The notes beneath the pieces were generated by a model. That model made no database searches, was not told where the DNA came from, and saw only the letters and a list, made by a program, of their open reading frames with translations. DNA of 32,123 bases from Microcaldota archaeon (GTDB lineage Archaea > Micrarchaeota > Micrarchaeia > Micrarchaeales > CABMGC01), in contig JASHUB010000009.1 in NCBI GenBank assembly GCA_030040265.1, positions 1-32,123 of the forward strand, read 5' to 3'. Below, in pieces: positions 8,946 to 17,776 of the stretch. A program made the translations under genes and the position numbers. Numbering within the stretch: the first letter of the stretch is position 1; every line of letters starts with the position of its first letter.

Positions 8946-9683
8946 ATGAGGCTGCTCGTGATACAGAAGATATTGATCGTCGCGATAGTCGTGGCAGCGA
9001 TCCTCTCGGTCACTGGCGTGATTGCGAACCGGCAGCCGTTCTACATCGCGCTGTTCTTCACTGTTCTGAACATACTCGGCTCTGACTTCGTGATAAACAG
9101 CTCTCTCATAGACGTGCCAAACAGGGTGATGCTCGGCGTCCAGGTCATCGATGTGGCTGCCAACATAATGCTGACCATACTGATAACCACGGTGTTCTAC
9201 CAGCTGCTCAGCAGGCTCGACCTCAGGTACATAGTGGCGAGGTCGAAGGCGCGCCGTCTCTCAAACCACGTGATACTTACGCCAGCCAACGAGATGTCGC
9301 TGCTGCTGTCCAAGAGGCTGAAGGAGAAGGGCATCGGGTCCGTTGTTGTGGACAAGGACTACCTCAAGGTTGTGAACTTCGTTGGTAGGGGAGTGCTGGC
9401 CTATCACGGGAACCCCACGGACCAGGGCGTTCTCGAATACGTGCAGATAGGCAAGGCAAGGTCGGTGATCACGCTGGACAAGGACGATGCGAGCAACCTC
9501 TACATAGCGATGTCGGCAAGGAAGGCGAACGGCAGCGTTAGGGTCGTCTCAAGGCTGAAGAGGCTTGATGACATGATGAAGCTCGAGAAGTCGGGGGTGA
9601 ACCGGGTCGTCCTTCCGGAGTTTGCGATAAGCAAGGACATCGGAGAGTTTCTTACCGAGAGAAGATCGCAAAAAGGTTTATAA
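8946..9683 (+). CDS. membrane protein with C-terminal divergent TrkA-N/RCK domain, no canonical K+ filter
   Basis: N-terminal TM segments with FFTVLNILGSDFVINSS where TVGYGD would be expected; C-terminal SNHVILTPANEMSLLLSKRLKEKGIGSVVVDKDYLKV... Confidence 0.75.
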   Translation: MRLLVIQKILIVAIVVAAILSVTGVIANRQPFYIALFFTVLNILGSDFVINSSLIDVPNRVMLGVQVIDVAANIMLTILITTVFYQLLSRLDLRYIVARSKARRLSNHVILTPANEMSLLLSKRLKEKGIGSVVVDKDYLKVVNFVGRGVLAYHGNPTDQGVLEYVQIGKARSVITLDKDDASNLYIAMSARKANGSVRVVSRLKRLDDMMKLEKSGVNRVVLPEFAISKDIGEFLTERRSQKGL

Positions 9684-9724
9684 GTTAATTATGCTCATAC
9701 TGATTGTTTAAAAAGCGTGCCACC

Positions 9725-10936
9725 ATGCCTGAGCAGCCCGTCACCACTAGCATAGACGAATTAGTCAGGTACTTGAAAGAGCACGGGGAGACCGATTCGG
9801 TGACCCTTGCGGTCGCTCTGAAGGTCAGCCCGAACATAATCGAGGACTGGAGCAACATACTCGAGAAGGCCAACCTTGTCAAGATAAGCTACAGGGTCGG
9901 CAAGATGTACATATCGATGACCGTAGCCGAGACCAAGGAGAAGGAGCAGGCGATGGGCAGGATGATGGAGGAGCGCGGCGGAGAGGTCGAGTCATCGATC
10001 GCGACGCAGGAGGCCCTGGCCAAACGCGTCGCAGAGCGCATCGACGAGTACAAGAAGCAGGTGTCCGGCGCGGAGCGTGTCTTCAGGGAGAAGTCCGGAG
10101 GCATAAAGGAGGCGCTTGACAGGCTGGACAAGCTGGAGGGCGACGCTGGACGGCGCTACAGGTCGCTGACCGAGAAGAAGGAGGTGGTCGACAGGCTGTC
10201 CAAGGACCTCGAGCGGGACATGAACGCGCTGATAGACAGGGCGGATGCGGCCAAGCGCACAGAGCTTCTTGGCACGGGCGATGCGCAGAAGATATTCCAG
10301 GACGTGCAGGGCAAGATAAAGGCGTCGGAGGACGCTGCCGCATCGCTGCTGAAGAGCTTTGACGAGGCGGTCGCGAAGCAGAGGAAGAGCCTGCTTACCG
10401 TTATAGACAGCATAAGGAACGAGGATGAGGCGCTCAGGAAGACCGCGACGGAGCACGAGAGGCAGGCCGAGAAGTACGAACACACGCTCGAGGGCTACGC
10501 GCGCGAGACGGACTCCGTGAAGAGGAGGATAGGCTCGGAGAAGACCAGGCTCCTGGACGAGCTAACGCAGGCGAAGCAGGAGATAGACAAGCTCAACAAG
10601 GCTGCCGATGCGGAGATGGGCAGGATGAGCTCAGGGCTGAAGGACGTCAGGGACAAGTTCGGAGGGTACGCGAAGCTCGACAAGCAGATCCAGGAGGTGA
10701 AGTCGAAGCTGGAGGGCCTGGAGAAGGACAAGAACGACATACTCAAGGAGCTTTCTGAGATGGACACGGAGCTCAGGGCTATCGCTGCCCTAGGGCCCGG
10801 CAAGGTCGCGCAGAAGACCGAGAGGATCGCGAAAGTGGCGGAGAAGGCGAAGAAGACAAGGAGGAGGACTGACGACGTCGTAGAGAAGAGCGCCAAGACG
10901 AAGGACGACGTTGACGAGATAGGCACGGAGAAGTGA
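9725..10936 (+). CDS. N-terminal winged-helix-like domain plus long coiled-coil; first gene of pilus assembly operon
   Basis: SIDELVRYLKEHGETDSVTLAVALKVSPNIIEDWSNILEKANLVKISYRVGKMYISM resembles a winged helix; the rest is Lys/Glu/Asp-rich coiled-coil. An in-frame TTG at 9704 is an alternative start. Confidence 0.7.
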   Translation: MPEQPVTTSIDELVRYLKEHGETDSVTLAVALKVSPNIIEDWSNILEKANLVKISYRVGKMYISMTVAETKEKEQAMGRMMEERGGEVESSIATQEALAKRVAERIDEYKKQVSGAERVFREKSGGIKEALDRLDKLEGDAGRRYRSLTEKKEVVDRLSKDLERDMNALIDRADAAKRTELLGTGDAQKIFQDVQGKIKASEDAAASLLKSFDEAVAKQRKSLLTVIDSIRNEDEALRKTATEHERQAEKYEHTLEGYARETDSVKRRIGSEKTRLLDELTQAKQEIDKLNKAADAEMGRMSSGLKDVRDKFGGYAKLDKQIQEVKSKLEGLEKDKNDILKELSEMDTELRAIAALGPGKVAQKTERIAKVAEKAKKTRRRTDDVVEKSAKTKDDVDEIGTEK

Positions 10937-10943
10937 TTTGCTT

Positions 10944-12452
10944 ATGATAGAAGACGACCCGAAAGATGGCAAGGTGTTCGAGGAGTACGACCTCGACGCA
11001 CATGGACTCAAGGTGCACATAACGATAGCCGACCGCGGCGACTTCGTGCCCAACTACGAGATAAGGATGGCTGGCATAGGAGAGGCGACGCGCGTTCTGC
11101 TCCTCTCGCTGAGGCAGGAGCTGCTCTCGCTCATTCCCATAGACCCGACGAGAGTCGAGGACAAGGAGTACGTTGACGAGCTCACCGCGAAGTACGTGGA
11201 CGCGAGCGGAGTGGTGCTGAACAAGTACCTTCCGGGCACCGACCCGAACACGAAGAAGATGCTCATCGCTTACATAATCAACGTGATGCTGGGGCTCGGC
11301 GACCTAGAGGCGCCGCTCGCTGACGACAACCTCGAAGAGGTCGCTGTGAACAACAGCAGGGAGAACGTCTGGGTGTTCCACAAGACGTACGGATGGTGCA
11401 GGACGAACATGCGCATCGACAGCGAGGCGCTGATATACGACGACGCGGAGATAATAGGAAGGAGGGTCGGCAGGCAGGTCACCAACCTGTCGCCGCTCAT
11501 GGACGCGGAGCTTCCTGACGGATCCAGGGTCAACGCAACGCTCCTCCCAATCTCGCAGTTCGGTAACACTATAACGATAAGGAAGTTCGCAAAGAACCCG
11601 TGGACAATGCCGGCCATGGTGCAGAACAAGACGGTGTCGAGCGAGGTCGCCGCGCTGATATGGCTCTGCATCCAGAACGAGATAAGCCTGCTCATCTCCG
11701 GCGGAACGGCCAGCGGGAAGACCAGTTTCCTCAACGCGCTCTCCATATTCATACCATCGAACCGCAGGATAGTCTCGGTCGAAGAGACCAGAGAGCTGAC
11801 GCTGCCCAAGTTCCTCCACTGGGTGCCGATGCTGACAAGGCAGGCTAACCCGGAGGGCAAGGGAGAGGTGACGCTGTACAACCTTATGATAAACGCGCTC
11901 AGGCAGAGGCCTGACGTCATGCTGGTCGGAGAGATCAGGACCAAGGGCGGCGCGGAGACGCTGTTCGAGGCGATACACACGGGGCACGCCGTGTACGGAA
12001 CGCTGCACGCGGACAACGCGCAGGACACGGTGATAAGGCTGACCAACCCTCCGCTGGACCTGCCGAAGCTCATGCTCAACTCGATAGGTGCGGTCGTGTC
12101 GCTGTTCAGGCACAGGAGGCTCGGCATAAGAAGGGCGCTGGAGTTCGGAGAGATACTGAGGAGCGGCGACATAAACGTGCTCTACAGGTGGAACATAAGG
12201 AACGACAACATAACCCAGATAGCAGAGCTTTCCAGGCTGAGCGAGCTCATCTCGCTGTACGGAGGATACACCAGGCCGGAGATACTGGACGACGTGAAGG
12301 AGAAGTCGAAGGTGCTCGATTGGATGTCGAAAAACAACGTCATAGACGTAGACTCTTCCGGAATGGTGGTCGCGAGCTACTACAAGGACAGGGAGAACGT
12401 CATGAAGATGATCGAGCAGGACAAGCCTTACAGCAAGGACATGTTTGGTTGA
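10944..12452 (+). CDS. type II/IV secretion system (GspE/ArlI/TadA-like) ATPase
   Basis: Walker A LLISGGTASGKTSFLNAL; ALRQRPDVMLVGEIRTKGGAETLFEAIHTGHAVYGTLHAD with Asp, His and Walker B boxes. Confidence 0.93.
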   Translation: MIEDDPKDGKVFEEYDLDAHGLKVHITIADRGDFVPNYEIRMAGIGEATRVLLLSLRQELLSLIPIDPTRVEDKEYVDELTAKYVDASGVVLNKYLPGTDPNTKKMLIAYIINVMLGLGDLEAPLADDNLEEVAVNNSRENVWVFHKTYGWCRTNMRIDSEALIYDDAEIIGRRVGRQVTNLSPLMDAELPDGSRVNATLLPISQFGNTITIRKFAKNPWTMPAMVQNKTVSSEVAALIWLCIQNEISLLISGGTASGKTSFLNALSIFIPSNRRIVSVEETRELTLPKFLHWVPMLTRQANPEGKGEVTLYNLMINALRQRPDVMLVGEIRTKGGAETLFEAIHTGHAVYGTLHADNAQDTVIRLTNPPLDLPKLMLNSIGAVVSLFRHRRLGIRRALEFGEILRSGDINVLYRWNIRNDNITQIAELSRLSELISLYGGYTRPEILDDVKEKSKVLDWMSKNNVIDVDSSGMVVASYYKDRENVMKMIEQDKPYSKDMFG

Positions 12453-12456
12453 TTGA

Positions 12457-13083
12457 TTGGCAGGAGAGTTCAACGTTAATGCGGGAGATTACAACAACGC
12501 GGTAGCCACGATAAGCGAAGCCGAGGGCGCGGTCACGGGCGAGCGCGCCGCCGAGGTGAGCATCGATGCCGCGCTTGAGAACAGGCTGGAGATGCAGGAG
12601 CTGCCGTACAGCAGGGCGGCGGACATAATAAACCTGGCGGAGGGAGGCTATGCCTACACCCCGAGCACGCAGGCGGTGAGGCCGACAGCGCCCAAGGCGG
12701 CGGTGGCTCCGAGGCGCGCTCCGGCCCCGGTCAGCCCGGAGACGGTCGAGGCCGCTAGGGAGATAAAGAGCCTTGTCGGAAGCGCGGGCAGGGAGTACGA
12801 GCAGAAGGTGTCAAGGGAGGCCGAGAAGGTAAGGAAGGGAGAGCTGGTGCTTCCTTCTCTCTCCATACAGGACCAGATATCGGAGCTGGAGAAGATAAGC
12901 ATGGGCATCGATGAGAAGGTGTTCAACAGCGACATGAGGAAGATCATAATCGACGAGGTGTCTGGCCTCAACGGCAAGGTCAAGGGCGAGAAGCTGGAGA
13001 ACCGGGACGTGTTCCAGAGGAACATCATAGCGGTGAGGAACCAGAGGCTCGACGAGGCCATGACAAAGCTCGGGGTAAAGTAG
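12457..13083 (+). CDS. uncharacterised protein between secretion ATPase and TadC-like genes
   Basis: 208 aa ORF, TTG start 4 nt after the ATPase stop; Pro/Ala-rich linker and helical C-terminus; no family recognised. Confidence 0.7.
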   Translation: MAGEFNVNAGDYNNAVATISEAEGAVTGERAAEVSIDAALENRLEMQELPYSRAADIINLAEGGYAYTPSTQAVRPTAPKAAVAPRRAPAPVSPETVEAAREIKSLVGSAGREYEQKVSREAEKVRKGELVLPSLSIQDQISELEKISMGIDEKVFNSDMRKIIIDEVSGLNGKVKGEKLENRDVFQRNIIAVRNQRLDEAMTKLGVK

Positions 13084-13130
13084 GATTGCGTTTATAGTCT
13101 TTGACGTTGGATTAGAAGAAGCGTGCTTTG

Positions 13131-14195
13131 ATGGCCCTGCTCAATAAGGACGACCCGGATGAGACCCAAAACAAGGGACCAGTGGTAGGTTTCACCAAGC
13201 CGAAGAAGTTCCTCTTCTTCAAGCAGAGGGCGAAGCCGATATACGCTTCGGACCAGGCGGCCGGACAGTCCCAGGCGGCGGCCCAGCAGGCACAGCCAAG
13301 GCAGCCGATATTCAACACAACCGCACCGCAGCCAACGGCGCAGGCAGGCGCGGAGGCAAAACCAAAGGGGATGTCCAGCTTCAGGTTCTTCATAACCAAC
13401 ACAGCCGCAAGGAAGCGCGGCCTCGAACTCGCGCTGAAGGCGCAGGGGATAAAGTCGACGCCGTACGAGTTCGTGAGAAGGATGTTCTTCTCTGCTGTGA
13501 TCGTCGCGGCGGTCGTCGCGATCGCGCTCGGCGTCCTCTTCTACGACATAGGCATAACCCCGATACTTGCGATAATCATAGGCATAGCTCTTTACTACGG
13601 CCTGTTCTACAACTTCCTCGACTTCCCTATAGCAAGGGGCAGGAGCACGGCCAGGGAGGTCGAGAGGGACATACTCTACGCCGCAAGGGACCTTGTCATC
13701 GGGATGAGGTCTGGAATGCCGCTGTTCAACGCGCTCACAACGGTGAGCAAGGGATATGGGGCGGCGAGCAGGGAGTTCGGCAAGGTTGTGCAGCTCATAG
13801 AGCTGGGCATGCCGATAGAGCAGGCGATAGACGAGGTCAGCGGCCAGAGCTCGTCCAGAACTTTCAAGATGCTCATGCTGCAGGCATCGGTCTCGATACG
13901 GGCAGGCGCCGACGTGGTAGGCGCGCTGCAGAGCGTGGTCGACGAGGTCACGCAGGAGCGCATCATAGAGCTCAGGAGATACGGGCAGAGGCTGAACGCG
14001 CTCGCGATGTTCTACATGCTGTTCGGCGTGATATTCCCGAGCATGGGCATAGCCGTGGCCGCGATACTCACCACGTTCATAAGCCTCTTCACGGTCAACG
14101 AGACGACGCTCGCCTTCGCTCTTGTCGGGATAATATTCGTCCAGGTGATATTCCTTAACCTGATGAGGACCTCGCGTCCTTCGTTCGCGGTGTGA
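13131..14195 (+). CDS. T2SSF/TadC/ArlJ-like pilus assembly membrane protein, Gln/Ala-rich N-terminal extension
   Basis: EVERDILYAARDLVIGMRSGMPLFNALTTVSKGYGAASREFGKVVQLIELGMPIEQAIDEV... T2SSF pattern, C-terminal TM segments. Confidence 0.85.
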   Translation: MALLNKDDPDETQNKGPVVGFTKPKKFLFFKQRAKPIYASDQAAGQSQAAAQQAQPRQPIFNTTAPQPTAQAGAEAKPKGMSSFRFFITNTAARKRGLELALKAQGIKSTPYEFVRRMFFSAVIVAAVVAIALGVLFYDIGITPILAIIIGIALYYGLFYNFLDFPIARGRSTAREVERDILYAARDLVIGMRSGMPLFNALTTVSKGYGAASREFGKVVQLIELGMPIEQAIDEVSGQSSSRTFKMLMLQASVSIRAGADVVGALQSVVDEVTQERIIELRRYGQRLNALAMFYMLFGVIFPSMGIAVAAILTTFISLFTVNETTLAFALVGIIFVQVIFLNLMRTSRPSFAV

Positions 14196-14197
14196 AA

Positions 14198-15193
14198 ATG
14201 GAGCAGACATCTTTCGAGAAACTGGTTTCGAGGAACGTCGTCAGGTTCCTGTCCAGCGAGCTCGACATGGCAGGTGTCAAGACGTCTGTGAACACGCTGC
14301 TGGCCATAATGATCATCGGCGGATTCGCGGTCTTCATACTCACGCCTGTCCTGCTGATACTGTTGCTCAAGGTGAACCCGGCCATCTCCGGTGTCGCGGG
14401 ACTGCTGCTCGCGACATTCTTCGAGCTGTCCATATACCTCGTGCTGGAGCTCAGGATAGAGCAGAGAAGGACGTACGTCGACTCGATACTGCCGGACTAC
14501 ATCCAGATAGTGTCGGCGAACATAAGGAGCGGGATCTCGCTTGACAAGGCCATGCTCCTCGCCGCCAGGCCGGAGTTCACGTACTTCAGCGATGATGTGA
14601 AGCTGATAAACAGGGAGCTGTACGCGGGAGAGACCATACAGAACGCACTCACGCTGCTTTCAACCAAGTACAGGTCGTTCCAGCTCAGGCATACGATAAG
14701 GATGATGACCGAGGCGCTGCAGTATGGCGGAGGCATGACGGACCTGCTGAACCAGATAGCCAAGGACATAAGGCAGCAGCTCATAATCCAGAAGGAGATA
14801 TCGGGACAGCTCTTCATGTACACGATATTCATAGCGTTCGCCGGGCTCATAGGAGCTCCGGTGCTCTACGGACTGACCACACAGATGATCACCATCACCG
14901 ACACGGTGTGGGCTGGCATACTCAAGCAGAATCCAGGGGGGCTGCCGACTACCGGCATCTCATTCCTGAGGCCGAGCCCGCCGCAGGTTACCATCGCAGG
15001 GTACCACGACTTCGCGCTCGCTGCGGTCCTGACCATAGCGGGTTTCGGCGCGTTCATAGTGTCCGCGATAAGCACGGGCTCCGTGCCGAAGGGCATACGC
15101 TACCTTCCGCTGTTCCTTATCATAGCGCTCTCCGTGTACCTGATCGTGGGCGCTATAATGGGCAACCTGTTCACGACGCTCAGCACGGTGTGA
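14198..15193 (+). CDS. second T2SSF/TadC/ArlJ-like pilus assembly membrane protein
   Basis: VDSILPDYIQIVSANIRSGISLDKAMLLAARPEFTYFSDDVKLINRELYAGETIQNALTLL... T2SSF pattern with multiple TM segments. Confidence 0.85.
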   Translation: MEQTSFEKLVSRNVVRFLSSELDMAGVKTSVNTLLAIMIIGGFAVFILTPVLLILLLKVNPAISGVAGLLLATFFELSIYLVLELRIEQRRTYVDSILPDYIQIVSANIRSGISLDKAMLLAARPEFTYFSDDVKLINRELYAGETIQNALTLLSTKYRSFQLRHTIRMMTEALQYGGGMTDLLNQIAKDIRQQLIIQKEISGQLFMYTIFIAFAGLIGAPVLYGLTTQMITITDTVWAGILKQNPGGLPTTGISFLRPSPPQVTIAGYHDFALAAVLTIAGFGAFIVSAISTGSVPKGIRYLPLFLIIALSVYLIVGAIMGNLFTTLSTV

Positions 15194-17776
15194 TCAAGGG
15201 ACCGAGAGTCCCATGCTCTGCCATTCGTCCAGAGTAGCGACCGGAGAAGACAGCCCAGGTGCATCGTACACTCCCGACATTGGGACCCAACTTATGTTCG
15301 CGGTGGTGCCGTTGTCGGCGAAACCGCTGTAGTCTTTCGCGTTGCCGTTTAGCGGCCACCATCCGACCAGACCGTTCGAGGATAGGGGCATGCCGTATAC
15401 TCCACGGCGATACAGCTCCGCGACCTGTGGCGCGCTAAGCGACCGGTTGTAGATCTGCACATCGGCCAGGCTGCCGTTCAGGCTTGAAGGAACCGCTTCG
15501 CTGAAGCCGAGCTTTATCGGGTTGATGGAGTTCGATAGAAGGCCCGCGGGCACCGCGGTCGACGGCTCTGGCGTCCCGTTCAGGTACAGCATCATCGTCC
15601 CTGCACCACCATATGTGACCGCGGCGAAGTACCACGTGTCGTTGTTCACGACAAGGGTACCGAGTGGGGTGGTTGCCGTGCCGCCGCTGGTGGTCAAGGT
15701 CGCCTGGAGGTTTTGGTCATCCACGGAAAGATTGAAGTCGTCGAAGCCAGCCACGCTGCTCGTCTTTGAGACGAGCACGGAGTTTGCCGTGGTGTTGGCC
15801 AGCCTGAACCATACCGCGAGGGTTATCTCTCCTGACGCATTTATCTGCGGCGCGCTCGGTATCGTTACGTTGCTGCCCGGGCCGCTGAATGCCGCTGTCT
15901 GTGCGCCTTTCTGTCCTATCTCAAGGGGCGCGCCACCAAGATAGACGTGCGGCAGTGCGTTGTTGTCACACTGCGATACGCTGTCGCAGTTGAGCACTCC
16001 TGGCACCGCCCAGACCTGGCCGACGTCGCGGGACAGGAAGCTGTCACGTGCATAGCCTGGGGCGACAGTGAATGGGATTGCGGGAGACGATGCGGCGTTG
16101 TTGCCATTGCCGCTATAATCGTTCGGGTTGCCGTTGAGCGGCCACCATCCGACAAGGCCGGAGTTGCCTGCGGGTACGTCGCTGACTCCGTTCTGGAACA
16201 GCGTGGTGAGCTCGGAGCGCGTCAGCGAGGAGTTGTACACCTGCACGCTGGCCACGTATCCGTTGGTGAGGGAGCCTATGTCGAACGGGTTGCCAGAAGC
16301 GGGTATCGACCCGGATGCGGAGGTGTTCACGCACATCGATGCGTCTATGCAGACTTCTATGAGCGACCCGGAGTAAGTGCCCGACAGCATGTACCACCCG
16401 CCAGAGGAGATGCTATTGGTGGTGGTCACGCCCCCTACAGTAGGTATGCTGAAGGCGACGGTGCCCGTGTTGCCGACGCTGAGCCCACCCACGCCTCCGG
16501 ATTGCATGGTCACAACAGCAGCGCTGGTGGGCGCTGGAAGCGAGTTGAGATAGACCCACACGACCTGCGTCTCTGCGCTTGTCCCGAATGGGACCGAGTT
16601 CGCTGCGAACGCGGCCATCGAGCCGCTCAGGCTTGCAGCCTGACGGTCGTAGCCTGAGAACGCAACTACACCATCTGGCGAGTCGTTCATCAGCGACGAC
16701 TGGGCGCGTTCGAGATACGATGGCGCAAGCGGAGATGCGAAGTAGTAGCCTCCTGATGCAGCGGCGATCAGGCCGCTTATGTCGTAGGTCGAGAGCGTTG
16801 GCCCGTAGAGAAGGATGCTCCTTCCGCTCTCAATGCTGCGCGGGATTGTTGAGTTGGTAGGGTATATGAGGTATGGCACGCCTGGCCCTGACACCGATAC
16901 GTTGGTTATTATGCCGGCAAAGAGCCCTGCGCAGCCACCGAGTGCGCCGGGGTTGCTCGTGACAAGTATGACGCCTTTGTCGAAAGGTGCGTTGAACAGG
17001 AGCGTCGACAGTGTGGCGCACGTGTCCGAAGACATGGATGCCGGGACCTGATATGCTGTGCCATAAGCATACGTCGTGGTGTTGCCCGACTGCGCAGGCT
17101 CGCCGCCGATGGCGGAAGTCAGGTTGTCCAATTCGGCAAAGCTTATCTGCTGGAACACCCCCTGCTGGGCGTAGAACAGGTCCGGGGTTCCGTTGAGCTG
17201 AATCGATGCATTGACCGGAATCGTGTAATTGTAAATGCTTCCGGACGCGTTGATCAGCACGTGCTCGTTGTAAGATACGGTTAGCGCGTATGAGCCATCC
17301 TGGCTTATCACAGGCTGCGTCTCGCTTACCGAGAATTCTGAGTATGGGATGTTCAATGAACCAATGACGTGCGCGTTGTACGACCTGAGCGTGAGGTTGG
17401 CCATGCCGGCGAGCAGCGAATTCGCTGCAGCGCCCTGAGGCACATTCGGCAGCGTGCCGTTTGCGATGAGCCACGACATGTATTCGCTGGTGTTCGATAT
17501 GAAGTTGTCGCGCCTCATCGATGGGTTGTATTCGTAGTTGAACAGAGTCGAGAGCGCCCTCTGCGCGCTGGCTGACGCGAACGACTGTGCGCTGATCGCC
17601 AAGTCCCGTCCGTAAGCGCTGCTGCTGAGGCTCTGCACTGCGATCTGGTCGTTGCCGTTCGCGTTTATCCCCAGAGTTATGTAGGCGACTAGCGAAGCGA
17701 GCATCAGCAGGAAGAGCACCAGTACCAATATGGTCATGAGCTGGCCCTTGCTGCTGCCCCTGAGGTTTATCTCCAT
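15194..17776 (-). CDS. giant pilin-like protein with LamG/concanavalin-like modules
   Basis: Likely start MEINLRGSSKGQLMTILVLVLFLLMLASLVAYI; two GLVGWWPLNGN.xDYSG modules; many N-x-S/T sequons. The upstream part of the listed ORF (before 17776) lies within the preceding gene. Confidence 0.8.
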   Translation of the reverse strand: MEINLRGSSKGQLMTILVLVLFLLMLASLVAYITLGINANGNDQIAVQSLSSSAYGRDLAISAQSFASASAQRALSTLFNYEYNPSMRRDNFISNTSEYMSWLIANGTLPNVPQGAAANSLLAGMANLTLRSYNAHVIGSLNIPYSEFSVSETQPVISQDGSYALTVSYNEHVLINASGSIYNYTIPVNASIQLNGTPDLFYAQQGVFQQISFAELDNLTSAIGGEPAQSGNTTTYAYGTAYQVPASMSSDTCATLSTLLFNAPFDKGVILVTSNPGALGGCAGLFAGIITNVSVSGPGVPYLIYPTNSTIPRSIESGRSILLYGPTLSTYDISGLIAAASGGYYFASPLAPSYLERAQSSLMNDSPDGVVAFSGYDRQAASLSGSMAAFAANSVPFGTSAETQVVWVYLNSLPAPTSAAVVTMQSGGVGGLSVGNTGTVAFSIPTVGGVTTTNSISSGGWYMLSGTYSGSLIEVCIDASMCVNTSASGSIPASGNPFDIGSLTNGYVASVQVYNSSLTRSELTTLFQNGVSDVPAGNSGLVGWWPLNGNPNDYSGNGNNAASSPAIPFTVAPGYARDSFLSRDVGQVWAVPGVLNCDSVSQCDNNALPHVYLGGAPLEIGQKGAQTAAFSGPGSNVTIPSAPQINASGEITLAVWFRLANTTANSVLVSKTSSVAGFDDFNLSVDDQNLQATLTTSGGTATTPLGTLVVNNDTWYFAAVTYGGAGTMMLYLNGTPEPSTAVPAGLLSNSINPIKLGFSEAVPSSLNGSLADVQIYNRSLSAPQVAELYRRGVYGMPLSSNGLVGWWPLNGNAKDYSGFADNGTTANISWVPMSGVYDAPGLSSPVATLDEWQSMGLSVP

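Noticed and set aside
11270-14210. Long minus-strand ORFs 11270..12172, 11304..12473, 13092..14210
   Set aside because: Antisense to the secretion ATPase and TadC-like genes, which have clear family motifs; translations are Arg/His/Val-rich as typical of shadow frames in GC-rich DNA.
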